The notes below the pieces were generated by a model. The model was not told the origin of the DNA and made no database searches. It saw nothing but the letters and a program-made list of their open reading frames with translations. This document shows, in pieces, positions 16,969 through 26,029 of a stretch of 64,000 bases of DNA; within the stretch, counting starts at the first letter, position 1; the number at the start of each line of letters is the position of its first letter. This stretch comes from CBDHDJ01 sp965261645 (GTDB lineage: Bacteria; Pseudomonadota; Alphaproteobacteria; SHVV01). The position numbers and the translations under genes were made by a program. The DNA lies in NCBI GenBank assembly GCA_965261645.1, contig CBDHDJ010000003.1:1116001-1180000 (forward strand), given 5' to 3'.

Positions 16969-17771
16969 GGCATTGACACGTTAAGTTGGTGGCCGGATCG
17001 GGCAGGGGCCGCTACCGTCGGTGTATGACGCCAATTTCTTTCAAGCGACATCGTTTTTCGCCAGAGATCATCCAGCATGCGGTCTGGCTCTATGCTCGGT
17101 TCACGCTGTCATTTCGCGATGTCGAGGACCTGCTGGCCGAGCGCGGTATCGATGTCTCGAACGAGACGGTGCGACGCTGGTTTCTGAAATTCGGGCGCCT
17201 GATCTCAGGCAATCTTCGCCGCAGCCGTCCACGTGCCAGTGCTCGTTGGCACCTTGACGAAATGGTCATCAGGATCCGCGGCCGAAGACATTGGCTGTGG
17301 CGGGCGGTCGACGACGAAGGTGAAGTTCTCGACTGCCTGGTCCAGCCACGACGCTGCGCCCGATCGGCGCAGAGGTTGCTGCGGAAGCTGCTGAAGAAGC
17401 AGGGCTTTGCGCCGAAGCGTATTACCACGGACAAGCTCAAATCCTACGCTGTTGCGATCCGCAAAGAGCGACTTACCGCTATTCACGATCAGGGATTGCG
17501 GGCAAACAATCGAGCCGAGAATTCACACCAGCCGGTACGTCGACGCGAACGAAAACAACAGCGGTTTAATTCACCTGGATCCGCCCAACGGTTCCTTTCA
17601 ATCCACGCCGCCGTCTACAACGCTTTCTACGTCCAGCGCCATCTTTTACCCCGCCGCATTTTCAAGGCGTTTCGAGCCGAGACGTTCGCTGTCTGGAATC
17701 AAGGCTGGTGTGCTGCCTGATCCAGATCACGATCCAATCGTGCCGAACGCGGCAGTTAACGTGTCAATGCC
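16969..17771 (+). mobile_element. IS6-family (IS26/IS240-like) element
   Basis: The terminal repeats are ggcattgacacgttaag and its inverse (agttaacgtgtcaatgcc). The length of 803 bp is typical. The 8-bp flanks ctgacgtt and tgcgggtg differ, so no direct duplication survives, which is common for IS6 copies formed by replicative rearrangement. Confidence 0.88.
17025..17720 (+). CDS. IS6-family transposase
   Basis: 231 residues. The N-terminus FKRHRFSPEIIQHAVWLYAR and the HTH (LLAERGIDVSNETVRRWFLK) precede the DDE core: ARWHLDEMVIRIRGRRHWLW (first Asp), KRITTDKLKSYAVAIR (second Asp) and NRAENSHQPVRRRERKQQRF (Glu). Complete. Confidence 0.9.
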   Translation: MTPISFKRHRFSPEIIQHAVWLYARFTLSFRDVEDLLAERGIDVSNETVRRWFLKFGRLISGNLRRSRPRASARWHLDEMVIRIRGRRHWLWRAVDDEGEVLDCLVQPRRCARSAQRLLRKLLKKQGFAPKRITTDKLKSYAVAIRKERLTAIHDQGLRANNRAENSHQPVRRRERKQQRFNSPGSAQRFLSIHAAVYNAFYVQRHLLPRRIFKAFRAETFAVWNQGWCAA

Positions 17772-17847
17772 TGCGGGTGAGTAGGAGCCGTGCCGCATGG
17801 CGCCCGGTAAATCAATACAAGCTTATAAGCCCCCAATATTGGACGCC

Positions 17848-17885
17848 GATTGACAGCCTGCTGGTCATCATCGGCGCAACGCCGG
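17848..17885 (+). mobile_element. tiny IS256-type transposase remnant
   Basis: The frame reads LLVIIGATPEGK, which matches LVLIGATPEGRKEL of the IS256-B transposase at 54605-55867 closely enough to be a relic. Nothing around it aligns. It lies just outside the VOC gene stop. Confidence 0.35.
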
Positions 17886-17995
17886 AGGGTAAAGTCCGAG
17901 ACCCACAGCCTATTTGGTGCCGGAGCGATTCATTCTGACCAGACTGCCAGTTCAATGCCGTGTAGCGCACCCGGTTCCTTGGACACAAGTTTGTC

Positions 17996-18901
17996 TCACG
18001 CGGCGGGCCTGATTGAGATCGCGGCGTGCCACGCCTGACGAGCTTGAGCGGGGCTCAGGTAGCCGTTCTTTTCGACGATCCACTGGGCATTGTAGAGTTC
18101 GACGAAGTCGCGGACGGCGTCCCGCAGCTCCGCGATGTTGCGGTAGATGCGACCATGGATGATCTGTTCCTTCAGCGTGCGATTGAACCGCTCGGCGACG
18201 CCGTTGGTCTGGGGCTCGGCGACGAAGGCGTAGGACGGCTGGATGCCCCGGAACTTGATCTGGTTGGTGAAGTGGTCCGACAGATACTGGGAGCCGTGAT
18301 CCATCCGCAAGGCCAGCCCCCGAGCCGCGCCGGCCGCGGTCGAGCCATACAGCCCGGCAAGCCCCATGGAGATCGGCTGCAGGGCGGCGAAGCGGTCGCC
18401 GCGCTTGCAGACATGCCAGCCGACACACTCGGCGTTCCAATGCTCGACGGCGGTGAAGATCCAGCCCCAGCCGTCGTCCACCGTGAACACCCGAACGCCA
18501 TCGGTGCCCCACATGAGGTTCGGGGCATGAGTGATGATCTCACCGTCATGGGGATTGCCGCCACGGCGGCGGCAGCGATGGGGCGAGAGCAGATTGTTCT
18601 CGCGCATCAGGCGGAGCACCCGCTTGCGGGCAACCCGGATGTCGCGACAGACCCGAAGCCGAGCCCAGACCTTGCGGTAGCCATCGCCCTCCCAGGGCGA
18701 TGCCTCCAGGTCGGCTTCGATCGCCACCAGCAGCGCCTGGTCCGAGATCGCGGGCTTCGGTCCCCGACGCTTTGCCGGCGGCTGCTTGGCGTGCTGGCCG
18801 GAGGTCATGGCGTAGAACGAGGAGCGGGCCATGCCACAGGCGGCGCAGACCCGCCGCAGGCCGTAGGCCAGACCCGTGCCGGGCGAGGTGGCGGCACTCA
18901 T
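17996..18901 (-). CDS. IS3-G OrfB transposase
   Basis: 301 residues. Integrase core with NLMWGTDGVRVFTVDDGWGW (first Asp), LALRMDHGSQYLSDHF (second Asp) and PQTNGVAERFNRTLKEQIIH (Glu). Preceded by the HTH_21-like segment (EGDGYRKVWARLR, VARKRVLRLMRENNLLSP). Complete; starts within the orfA stop. Confidence 0.87.
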   Translation of the reverse strand: MSAATSPGTGLAYGLRRVCAACGMARSSFYAMTSGQHAKQPPAKRRGPKPAISDQALLVAIEADLEASPWEGDGYRKVWARLRVCRDIRVARKRVLRLMRENNLLSPHRCRRRGGNPHDGEIITHAPNLMWGTDGVRVFTVDDGWGWIFTAVEHWNAECVGWHVCKRGDRFAALQPISMGLAGLYGSTAAGAARGLALRMDHGSQYLSDHFTNQIKFRGIQPSYAFVAEPQTNGVAERFNRTLKEQIIHGRIYRNIAELRDAVRDFVELYNAQWIVEKNGYLSPAQARQAWHAAISIRPAA

Positions 18902-19329
18902 CGCCGCGACCTCCGCCGCCCCAAAGGGCCGAAGGTCTCCGTCTTGGCCTCCAGCAGTTCCACCTGCATGGTCAACTCTCCGATCCGCTTCATGGCGCTA
19001 TCCAGTTCCGCCTGCACCGGATCGCCCTTGCGTTGCTTGAGCGAGGCGTCGATCCCGCCGATCGCTTTCTCACGCCACTGCTCGAGCCGGAAGATCTCTA
19101 CGCCCAACTGGCGCGACAGAAGTTGCACCGGCTCGTCACGCAAAAGCCGCAGAACGACCTCACGCTTGCGCGCCACCGTCCATCGCTGGCCAAGTCCCAG
19201 CGGGCCTGCCGGCAAAGCCTGGCCTGGGGAAAACGTGGACGAGCCAAGCTCGCCCGCATTTACCACAGGCCCATCAACAGCAACTTTCTTCTCAAAATTA
19301 TCGGTCATGTTCCGGTCCTCCTTGGACAC
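18898..19329 (-). CDS. IS3-G OrfA
   Basis: About 137-143 residues (GTG 19329 or ATG 19308). HTH region TVARKREVVLRLLRDEPVQL and LSRQLGVEIFRLEQWREKAI, then a coiled-coil segment ELDSAMKRIGELTMQVELLE. It has a longer acidic N-terminus than most OrfA proteins. Confidence 0.8.
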   Translation of the reverse strand: MSKEDRNMTDNFEKKVAVDGPVVNAGELGSSTFSPGQALPAGPLGLGQRWTVARKREVVLRLLRDEPVQLLSRQLGVEIFRLEQWREKAIGGIDASLKQRKGDPVQAELDSAMKRIGELTMQVELLEAKTETFGPLGRRRSRR

Positions 19330-19757
19330 TTCGATTAAGCCAATTCTGTGTCCAAGGAAATCGGGTCCGACTCACCAGTTCAATGCCGTTTGGGTCATGA
19401 AAGTGAAATCGCTTCCCCCCGGGAAAGCCGTAGATCGGCTTTGCGATGGTGCCGCCCGCGTCTTCGACTGCTCTTAGTTTCGCGCCCAGATCGTCGGTAT
19501 ACAGCACTATAAGTACGCCCGGTGGCGAGACGCCGGTGTCGTCGCTACCGTTAAACCCACCATCAACGCCAGCGCCGGAGAAGCTGATATAGTCCGGCCC
19601 CCAGTCGGTGAAGTTCCACCCAAAAACTGCCCCATAGAACCTCTTGGTCTCATTCCTATTAATCAAAGGGAACTCAATGTAGTTGATGCTGTTGTTTTGA
19701 TTTGCCATTTTACCTCTCAAAAAGTCCTTGTTTGGTTGCGTCACTGGGTATTGTCAT

Positions 19758-20732
19758 GTATGGGCGCCCCCGGTGTTGCAAGGGGAAAACCGATTTGAAA
19801 CGGCGGTAGAGCTTGCAGTCATGTATCCGGCCTTTTCGCTGCGGTACACTGACCGCTGGCCCTGATGGAATCCGAGAGATCGGCGCCCAGTCAGACTAAC
19901 GAGCTTGATGCTCTGACAATGCCTCGGGTTTGGCCGATCTCGGGTGGAGCCCTGTTTCGCCATCAAATCGTCGTTACCCTCGCAAGTTGGCGCCCGGTTA
20001 TCCCATCTGGTCAGGCGTGCGCCGGTCGGTAGATACGCTCGTATCTGAGCAGTGCCCAGGCGACGCGGGCTGTCTTATTGGCCATGGCGACCAGCACGAC
20101 GTTTGTCGGCCGCCGCGCCAGGAGCTGGTCGCTCCAGCCGGGACGCGTGCCCGGCTTGGCGCGTCGCCAGCGCAGCACGCTTCGCGCACCATGCACGAGC
20201 AAGCGCCTTATGTAGCCATCCCCGCGCTTCGATATCCGCCCCAGCCTGTCCTTGCCGCCACTCGAGTGTTGTCGGGGCACCAGACCGAGCCAGGCCGAGA
20301 GCTGTCGGCCCGAGCGGAACTGCGCGCCATCTCCGATCGTCGCGACCAGCGCCGTCGCGGTGATGACACCGACGCCGGGGATCGTCGCAAGCCGGCGGCT
20401 CGCCTGGTTGGATCGGTGCCATGCCATAAGTGTCGCCTCCAGCTGCTTGATCCGGGCCTGAGCAGAACAGAGCTGCTCAACCAGGGAGCCGAGCGCCTCG
20501 CGCGCCAGAGGGGGCAGTCGCTCATCACCCGGATCTTCGATGATGGCAACCAGTTCCTCCACCCTCGACGCCCCTTGAGCGACGATCAGTCCGAGCTCCG
20601 CACAGTGGCCGCGCAGCGCATTGATCACCATGGTGCGTTGACGGACCAGCAACTCACGGGCCCGGTGCAGCATCAGAACCGATTGCTGCTCGGCGCTTTT
20701 CGCCGGTGCAAAGCGCATCGTCGGACGCGTCA
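19758..20732 (-). mobile_element. IS110-family element type A, copy 2 (5' truncated)
   Basis: The left end gtatgggcgcccccggtgtt matches copies 1 and 3. The other end breaks at gcgtcac (20732), where copy 3 continues cgcctcgc, and the IS110-B region begins. The transposase pseudogene retains residues from the RPTMRFAPAKSAEQQSVLML region to the C-terminus. Confidence 0.87.
20011..20732 (-). pseudogene. IS110-A transposase without N-terminal domain
   Basis: It contains the C-terminal transposase_20 domain (IPGVGVITATALVATIGDGA, LGLVPRQHSSGGKDRLGRIS) but lacks the catalytic DEDD N-terminus. It differs from copies 1 and 3 at several residues (for example GDERLPPL, RPGWSDQLLARR), so it is an older or separately acquired copy. 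Confidence 0.85.
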
Positions 20733-22296
20733 CTGACGTTGACCCCAAATTCCGGACCAGGTGTTTCTTCACCTATGCGGCCTGAGATGCCGTAATGGGG
20801 CTCGGTGCTATCCGGCACCGTCGGAGCTTGTAGCGATGACGGAGATTCTGGTGTCGTTGCCCTTAGACGCGCGGCGTGTTCACGGGGTCTTGCCGAAAGG
20901 CGCGCCCCAATTCCTCGAAAGGAAAGGGCAACGACATGGATGTCTATATCGGGCTGGATGTATCGCTGGCAAGCACGGCAATCTGCGTTCTCGGCGATAA
21001 GGGCAAGATCGTGACGGAGGCGCGGGTCGCCAGCGCACCTGAATCGCTGGTTGCGTTCATGCGCGAGCTGCCGCACGGGATCGCCGCGATCGGCCTCGAA
21101 GCCGGTCCCCCGTCCAACTGGTTGCACAAGGGGCTGACTGACGCCGGCTTCGAAACCGTGCTGATGGAGACCCGGCAGTTAAAGGGTGCGCTGAAGGCGA
21201 TGCCGATCAAGACGGATCGCCGGGATGCCGAAGGCATCGCACGGCTGCTGCAGATGGGCTGGTTCCGGCCGGTACACTGCAAATCGGTGTCGTCGCAGGA
21301 GATGCGAGCGCTGCTGACCTCGCGCAAGTCCGTGCAGGACGCGCTCATCAATATGGAGCTGTCGCTGCGCGGCATCTTGCGCAACTTCGGCCTGAAGCTC
21401 GGTCGGATCTCGAAGGGTCGCTACGAGGCCCGTGTCCGGGAATTGATCGCTGGCAACGCGATGCTGGAAGCCGCGGCCGAACCGATCCTGCGCGCGCGGG
21501 CGGACCTGCGCCGCGAGCTGGCCGGCCTGGAGAAGCTGGTCCGTAATCTGGCCAGGCAGGACCGGGCGTGCCGGCTGCTGATGACCATGCCGGGGGTCGG
21601 CCATGTCATAGCTCTGACCTTCACGTCCGCGATTGACGATCCGGAGCGGTTCCGGAGATCGAAGGATGTCGGCCCATGGGTGGGGCTGACGCCGGGACGG
21701 GATCAATCCGGCGAACGGGATATTGTCGGCCGGATCACCAAGGCTGGCGATGCAGGTCTACGCGCAGCGCTCTATCAGGCCGCCACGGTGATGCTGAACC
21801 ACACGGGGCCGAATTGGCTGAAGGCCTGGGCGCAGCGTCTGACGAAGCTCCGGGGCAAGAAGCGCGCGACGGTCGCCCTGGCCCGGCGCATCGGCGTGGT
21901 GTTGCACCGGATGTGGCGGGATGGCACCGAGTTCCGGTTCACGCGCGAAGAGGCGATGGCGCTTCAGACGGCTTAGGCGGGGCTGTATCCCATCGGCAGT
22001 TAGCAAGGAGAGGAGGAAGGAGCCGCGCTTGAAGGTGGGCGATCCACCGGTGTCCCCTCGCCGGGACGCGGTTCCCGATGATGCGCGTATCATCGCTTGT
22101 TGGCCGAACCGTTCTATCGCGTTCGAGCACGCGCCTGAGATTGGCACTCGGGAATCGTTTTGGACCAGGCATGAAGTTGGCAGCCATTGCGCTGACCACG
22201 GACGGAAGCGAGAGCCTGGCGACGGACACATCCGGATCGTGGTTCCTTCTCAAGACCAGAGGGGTGTTGCAATAGCCCAACCCTGAGCCGGAGCCG
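20733..22296 (+). mobile_element. IS110-family element type B
   Basis: Bounded by the truncated IS110-A copy on the left and IS3-H on the right; the exact ends are uncertain. The left sequence tgacgttgaccccaaattcc resembles the terminus of IS3-H, so the true IS110-B end may lie a little inside. Downstream of the transposase is ~300 bp without a gene, typical of IS110 recombination ends. Confidence 0.7.
20936..21976 (+). CDS. IS110-family transposase (type B)
   Basis: 346 residues from ATG 20936, shortly after gaaaggaaagg. The N-terminal DEDD domain has VYIGLDVSLASTAICVLG (Asp), AAIGLEAGPPSNWLHKGL (Glu) and KAMPIKTDRRDAEGIARLLQ (Asp-Asp). The C-terminal transposase_20 domain has LLMTMPGVGHVIALTF and GPWVGLTPGRDQSGERDIVG. 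Complete and distinct from type A. Confidence 0.9.
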   Translation: MDVYIGLDVSLASTAICVLGDKGKIVTEARVASAPESLVAFMRELPHGIAAIGLEAGPPSNWLHKGLTDAGFETVLMETRQLKGALKAMPIKTDRRDAEGIARLLQMGWFRPVHCKSVSSQEMRALLTSRKSVQDALINMELSLRGILRNFGLKLGRISKGRYEARVRELIAGNAMLEAAAEPILRARADLRRELAGLEKLVRNLARQDRACRLLMTMPGVGHVIALTFTSAIDDPERFRRSKDVGPWVGLTPGRDQSGERDIVGRITKAGDAGLRAALYQAATVMLNHTGPNWLKAWAQRLTKLRGKKRATVALARRIGVVLHRMWRDGTEFRFTREEAMALQTA

Positions 22297-23310
22297 TGAT
22301 GGCCCCGGGAACTCCTGAACCACGCCTGAGAGGATACAACTTGCCGCAGGCGCCGAGGCTTCGCGAACGAAGGATCGTGTCGCGGTGATCGCTCGTGGGA
22401 AAAAGGTGCTTGACGGCGAACGCCCCATTACGGAAGCGATGGTCATATCCCTCCTGGCCTGTGCCGGCGTCCGGTAGGCGATGCTCGAGTGGCGCCGTCG
22501 TTGGTTATAGAAGATCTCGATGTACTCGAATAGCGCAGCCCTGGCCTCGCGCCGGGTAGAAAACCGGGTACGGTGCACGAGTTCGGTCTTGAGCGACCCA
22601 AAGAAGCTCTCCATAGGGGCGTTGTCGAGGCAATTCCCCTTGCGGCTCATGGAGGCCTTGATGCCATGGAGGCGGAGCAGTTTGCGGTAGTCACCGCAGG
22701 CATATTGCACACCGCGGTCGGAATGGTGGATCAGCCCCATGGGCAACCGGCGGTAGCGGATTGCCATCTTCAGCGCATCCTCGCACAGGACGCTCTTCAG
22801 CCGCTCGGACATCGACCAGCCGACGATCTCCATTGTGGCCAGATCCTTGACGGCGGCGAGGTAGAGCCAGCCTTCGTCGGTCGGGATGTAGGAGATGTCA
22901 GCGAGCCAGACCGCATCGGGCGTAGCGGCTTTGAAGTTGCGGTCGAGCAGATTGGGCGCGATCGCATGGGAGTGGCGGCTGTCGGTGGTGATCGGCACCT
23001 GCCGCCTGCCTCGCGGTGGACGAATGCCGTTCTCTCGCATGAGCTTGGCGACCGTGCGCTTCGAGATGCGAAAGCCGCGGACCTTCAACTCGGCATGGAT
23101 CCGAGGCGCGCCGTAGCACCTCTTGCTCTGCTCGAAGATCTCCCGGATCTCTGACCCGACCCTGTCGCGCCGGGCAGCGCGTTCAGCTCTCTTTGGGGCC
23201 GCACGCCGCCGGGCGTGGAACCAGCTGTTAGCCACCCCCAGGACCCGGCACATGAACCGGGTGGCGTGCTCTGAAGCATGGGCGGCGATGAAAGCGTGCT
23301 TCGTCTTCAT
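22297..23310 (-). CDS. IS3-H OrfB transposase
   Basis: Integrase core: DAVWLADISYIPTDEGWLYL (first Asp), GLIHHSDRGVQYACGDYRKL (second Asp), NCLDNAPMESFFGSLKTELV (Glu), and the C-terminal HSSIAYRTPAQARRDM. The open frame runs on past the element end to 22114 with no family-like sequence, so the native stop has probably been lost by a small indel. It is translated by frameshifting from OrfA in relatives; a T6/A6 run lies at about 23345. Confidence 0.8.
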
Positions 23311-23366
23311 GTCTTCACCGCCCATTGAGCGAAAAAAGCCGAGGCTTTGCGTAGAACCTCAACCTC

Positions 23367-23606
23367 CTACATCAGCCGCTTGTTATCCCGGCGAAGCTGC
23401 ACCAGTTCAGCGGCCTCGGCTTTCTGCGCCGCGGTCGCCGCGGCCGAGCCCGCGGCCTCAAGCTCGAGCCGCCAGGTCTTCAGCTGCGTTGGCGTGACGC
23501 CGAGCTCGGCCGCCACACTGCTATGCGTCGCACCCGGCTCCGACAGCCGGGCAACCGACTGTTCCTTGTATTCCGGCGAAAATCGCCGCCTCGTCTGCTT
23601 TGTCAT
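23367..23606 (-). pseudogene. IS3-H OrfA ended early by an amber codon
   Basis: The HTH part is intact (RRRFSPEYKEQSVARLSEPG, VAAELGVTPTQLKTWRLELE). After RRDNKRLM comes TAG (23367-23369), and then the same frame continues EVEVLRKASAFFAQWAVK, clearly the normal OrfA C-terminus. One nonsense substitution therefore separates OrfA from the frameshift region that should feed OrfB. Confidence 0.75.
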
Positions 23607-23666
23607 CTCGTCCCTCCAGGTCGGTAGTTAATTTACCGCCTGGTCCGGGATCCGGGAGCAACGTCA

Positions 23667-24436
23667 GTATTGTAGTGATGCCGCCATCGTTCGATCAGCA
23701 CTTTGGCCTCCTTCAATGTATAGAAGATCTCCGTGTTCAGGATTTCGTCCCGGAGCTTTGAGTTGAAGCTCTCGTTGTATCCGTTCTCCCAAGGTGACCC
23801 GGGCTCGATATAGAGGGTCTTGACGCCGATCCTGCCGAGCCAGTCGCGGACGGCATGAGCGGTAAACTCTGAGCCGTTGTCGGAACGGATATGATCCGGC
23901 GGGCCATGTTGGACGAAGAGCCCGGTCAGACAATGGAGTACATTGTCCGAGTTCAATCTTCGCTCGACGACAACGGCCATGCACCGCCTGGTAAACTCAT
24001 CGATCACGGTGAGCATGCGGGACTTCCTCCCATCGTGTGTTCGATCCATGACGAAGTCATAGGACCAGACGTGATTGGGCCAGCACGGCCGCAGACGGAT
24101 GCAGGATCCGTCGTTGAGCCACAGCCTGCCCCGTTTCGGTTGCTTCTGTGGGAGCTTCAGCCCCTCCCGCCGCCAGATGCGCTGGACCCGCTTGGCGTTC
24201 ACATGCCAACCTTCGGTCCTGAGCAAGGCAGTGATCCGCCGATAGCCATATCTGCCATACTGGCTGGCCAAGCGGATGATCGCGGCCGTGAGTGTCTCTT
24301 CATCATCCCGACCACGGGGTCTCTTGCGCTGGGTTGAGCGATGTTGGCCTGCAACAGCACAGGCACGTCGCTCGGAGATTCCCAGTTCGGCCTGGAGATG
24401 ATCAACACACTGCCGACGACGGGCGGGGCTTAGCAA
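23667..24436 (-). pseudogene. IS407-like OrfB, C-terminal ~25 residues missing
   Basis: Starts at TTG 24436 inside the orfA stop. All three catalytic positions are present: VWSYDFVMDRTHDGRKSRML (Asp), DHIRSDNGSEFTAHAVRDWL (Asp) and ENGYNESFNSKLRDEILN (Glu). It ends at HHYNT, where relatives continue with a VRPHSSLGY-type tail; the frame then runs into IS3-H. Confidence 0.85.
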
Positions 24437-24708
24437 TTTCCCTCAAGCGCCTCTTTCAAGATCAGCTTATCCAACGTCAGATCCGAGATCGCCTTCCGGA
24501 GACGGCCATTCTCCTTCTCCAGGTCCTTCAGACGCTTGGCCTGGTCAGTACGAAGGCCGCCATATTCCTTGCGCCAGCGATAGTAACTCTGCTCCGATAC
24601 GCCGAGCGTGCGACAAGCTTGACCAACGGACTGGCCCTGCGCCAAGGCCACCTCGGCTTCGCGCAACATGCTGATAATCTGTTCCGGGGTGTAGCGTTTA
24701 CGGCTCAT
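24430..24708 (-). CDS. IS407-like OrfA
   Basis: A 92-aa protein with an HTH (YTPEQIISMLREAEVALAQG, CRTLGVSEQSYYRWRKEYGG) and a zipper (RLKDLEKENGRLRKAISDL). ATG 24708 follows GAGGACAAA. Complete. Confidence 0.85.
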   Translation of the reverse strand: MSRKRYTPEQIISMLREAEVALAQGQSVGQACRTLGVSEQSYYRWRKEYGGLRTDQAKRLKDLEKENGRLRKAISDLTLDKLILKEALEGNC

Positions 24709-24774
24709 TTTGTCCTCCTTTCGAGGGGGCAAAATGCGCCAAACTCTGGAGTGCGCCCCTATGTCCGGACAGGA

Positions 24775-25569
24775 TCACTCGGCGGCCTTGACCGTATGCC
24801 GGGCATGTTGATCCTCGAACTGTACCGGGCTCAGATATCCGAGCGCGGAGTGGAGACGTCGTGAGTTGTAGACCTCATCGATGAATCTGGGAAGGTCTGC
24901 GGTAACATCGTCGAAAGTCTCGTATTCCATGAGATAGACTGCTTCGACCTTGAGCGTCTTCATGAAACTCTCAGCCATAGCGTTCTCGTAAGGGTTGCCA
25001 CGCCGGCTCATCGAGCCGATCAGCCCATGTTTGGCGAGCAGCTTGCGATAGTCTGCCGCTGCGTATTGCGATCCGCGATCCGAATGGTGGATACAGCCCC
25101 TTGGCGGCTGTCGTGACCGGACAGCGGCCTTGAGCGCTGCCAAGGTGAGCCGCGTATCGATCGAGCGGCTGATGGCATAACCAACGACGCGGCGTGACCA
25201 CGCATCGAGGATGACGGCGGCATAAACGAAGCCAACGGCGATCGCGACGTAGGTGATGTCTGCGACCCAGAGCTGGTTCGGCCTGTCGGCCGTAACGTCC
25301 TTGGCGCGGTTGGAGAAGATCGGACTATCGTGATCGCTGTCGGTTGTGGCGATGAAACGCCTGCGACGCTTGGGCTGTAGGTCGTGCTGGCGCATCAGAC
25401 GGCGGATCTTCTTACCGTTGACGACGATCCCCTGATGGCGTAGCTCGGCCCCGACACGTCGATAGCCGTAAGCCTCAAACTCTTCGCAGATCGCCGTGAT
25501 GCGGGCGACGATCTCGGTGTCGGCCTCGGTCGCCGGCGTATCGTAGTAGGTGGAGCGCGGCAGGCCCAT
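24775..25569 (-). CDS. IS3-D OrfB transposase (complete)
   Basis: A 264-aa protein. DDE core: NQLWVADITYVAIAVG, CIHHSDRGSQYAAADYRKLL, ENAMAESFMKTLKVEAVYLM; C-terminus RRLHSALGYLSPVQFEDQHA. Overlaps the orfA stop. Confidence 0.9.
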   Translation of the reverse strand: MGLPRSTYYDTPATEADTEIVARITAICEEFEAYGYRRVGAELRHQGIVVNGKKIRRLMRQHDLQPKRRRRFIATTDSDHDSPIFSNRAKDVTADRPNQLWVADITYVAIAVGFVYAAVILDAWSRRVVGYAISRSIDTRLTLAALKAAVRSRQPPRGCIHHSDRGSQYAAADYRKLLAKHGLIGSMSRRGNPYENAMAESFMKTLKVEAVYLMEYETFDDVTADLPRFIDEVYNSRRLHSALGYLSPVQFEDQHARHTVKAAE

Positions 25570-25919
25570 CAGACGACATCCTCGCGCGATGGTGAGCCCA
25601 CGGGGCCGGCAATCACGGACGTAGTCGCGCTTCTCGGCCGTGGTGCGCTCTTGAGTGCCCCTTTTAGAAACTCGATCTCCAGCGCCTGCCGGCCTACCAG
25701 GCGCTCCAGGGCAGAGATCTTCGCCTCAAATTCCTGGAGAAGGCCGGCGGCCTCCACGTCTTCGTCAAACGCGCCGGCTTCGAGCTTCGACACCCAGATG
25801 CGGATCAGGTCGCGCGAGACGTCGTGGCGCCTGGCCAGCCCGTGAAGGGTCTCGCCTCCGAGATATTCCTGAGCAACCTGTCGCTTGAACTCAATACTGT
25901 AGGTTCGGTGCTTGGCCAT
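25569..25919 (-). CDS. IS3-D OrfA (complete)
   Basis: A 116-aa HTH protein, the same as at 11132 except Asp for Asn in VSRDLIRIWVSKLEAG. Followed by the overlapping OrfB. Confidence 0.87.
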   Translation of the reverse strand: MAKHRTYSIEFKRQVAQEYLGGETLHGLARRHDVSRDLIRIWVSKLEAGAFDEDVEAAGLLQEFEAKISALERLVGRQALEIEFLKGALKSAPRPRSATTSVIAGPVGSPSREDVV

Positions 25920-26029
25920 GGCTTCCATCCTCTGAAAGCCCAGCATTCCCGGTCAATTCCAAACGTGCAACCTGTCCACCCTCAGGGGCGCACCCCACTC
26001 TCTTAACAAATCTGGACCACTTTTAGGGG

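Larger units (their letters stand above)
17961..19374 (-). mobile_element. IS3-type element G (1414 bp) with 14-bp target repeats
   Basis: The left end is tgtagcgcacccggttcctt and the right end read inward is tgagtcggacccgatttcct, both followed by ggacaca: imperfect repeats of ~27 bp starting TG. Direct repeats of ccagttcaatgccg flank it (17947-17960 and 19375-19388). It carries orfA and orfB overlapping by ATGA. Confidence 0.85.
17930..19708 (-). pseudogene. VOC-family (glyoxalase-like) gene split by an IS3-type element
   Basis: The 5' part (19708 to 19375) encodes NNSINYIEFPLINRNETKRF, YGAVFGWNFTDWGPDYISFS, a PPGVLIVLYTDDL strand and FHFHDPNGIEL. The last residues, GIELAVWSE plus TGA, lie at 17960-17930 on the other side of the IS. 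The 14 bp ccagttcaatgccg are present at both junctions; dropping the IS and one copy restores an open frame ending HDPNGIELAVWSE, about 120 residues, normal for this family. The HxxxE metal-ligand pattern is only partly visible. Substrate unknown. Confidence 0.8.
22297..23666 (-). mobile_element. IS3-family element type H (1370 bp)
   Basis: The right end read inward begins tgacgttgctcccggatccc; the left end tgatggccccgggaactcct is a rough match. It has cut into the IS407-type element to its right, whose OrfB ends abruptly at 23667. Confidence 0.7.
23667..24746 (-). mobile_element. IS3-family (IS407-like) element, 3' truncated
   Basis: OrfA and OrfB overlap. The 5' side abuts IS3-D copy 2 at 24747. 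The 3' side is cut by IS3-H. Confidence 0.8.
24747..25997 (-). mobile_element. IS3-family element type D, copy 2 (complete, 1251 bp)
   Basis: The ends are tggagtgcgcccctatgtcc on the left and, inverted on the right, tggggtgcgcccctgagggt. It is the reference copy for the truncated element at 11055 and the remnant at 10087. Confidence 0.88.

Noticed and set aside
18026..19477. 483-codon plus-strand frame opposite IS3-G
   Set aside because: Antisense to two good IS3 proteins; no family resemblance.
22114..22296. C-terminal extension of IS3-H OrfB
   Set aside because: Lies beyond the element end in the IS110-B 3' region and does not resemble OrfB tails.
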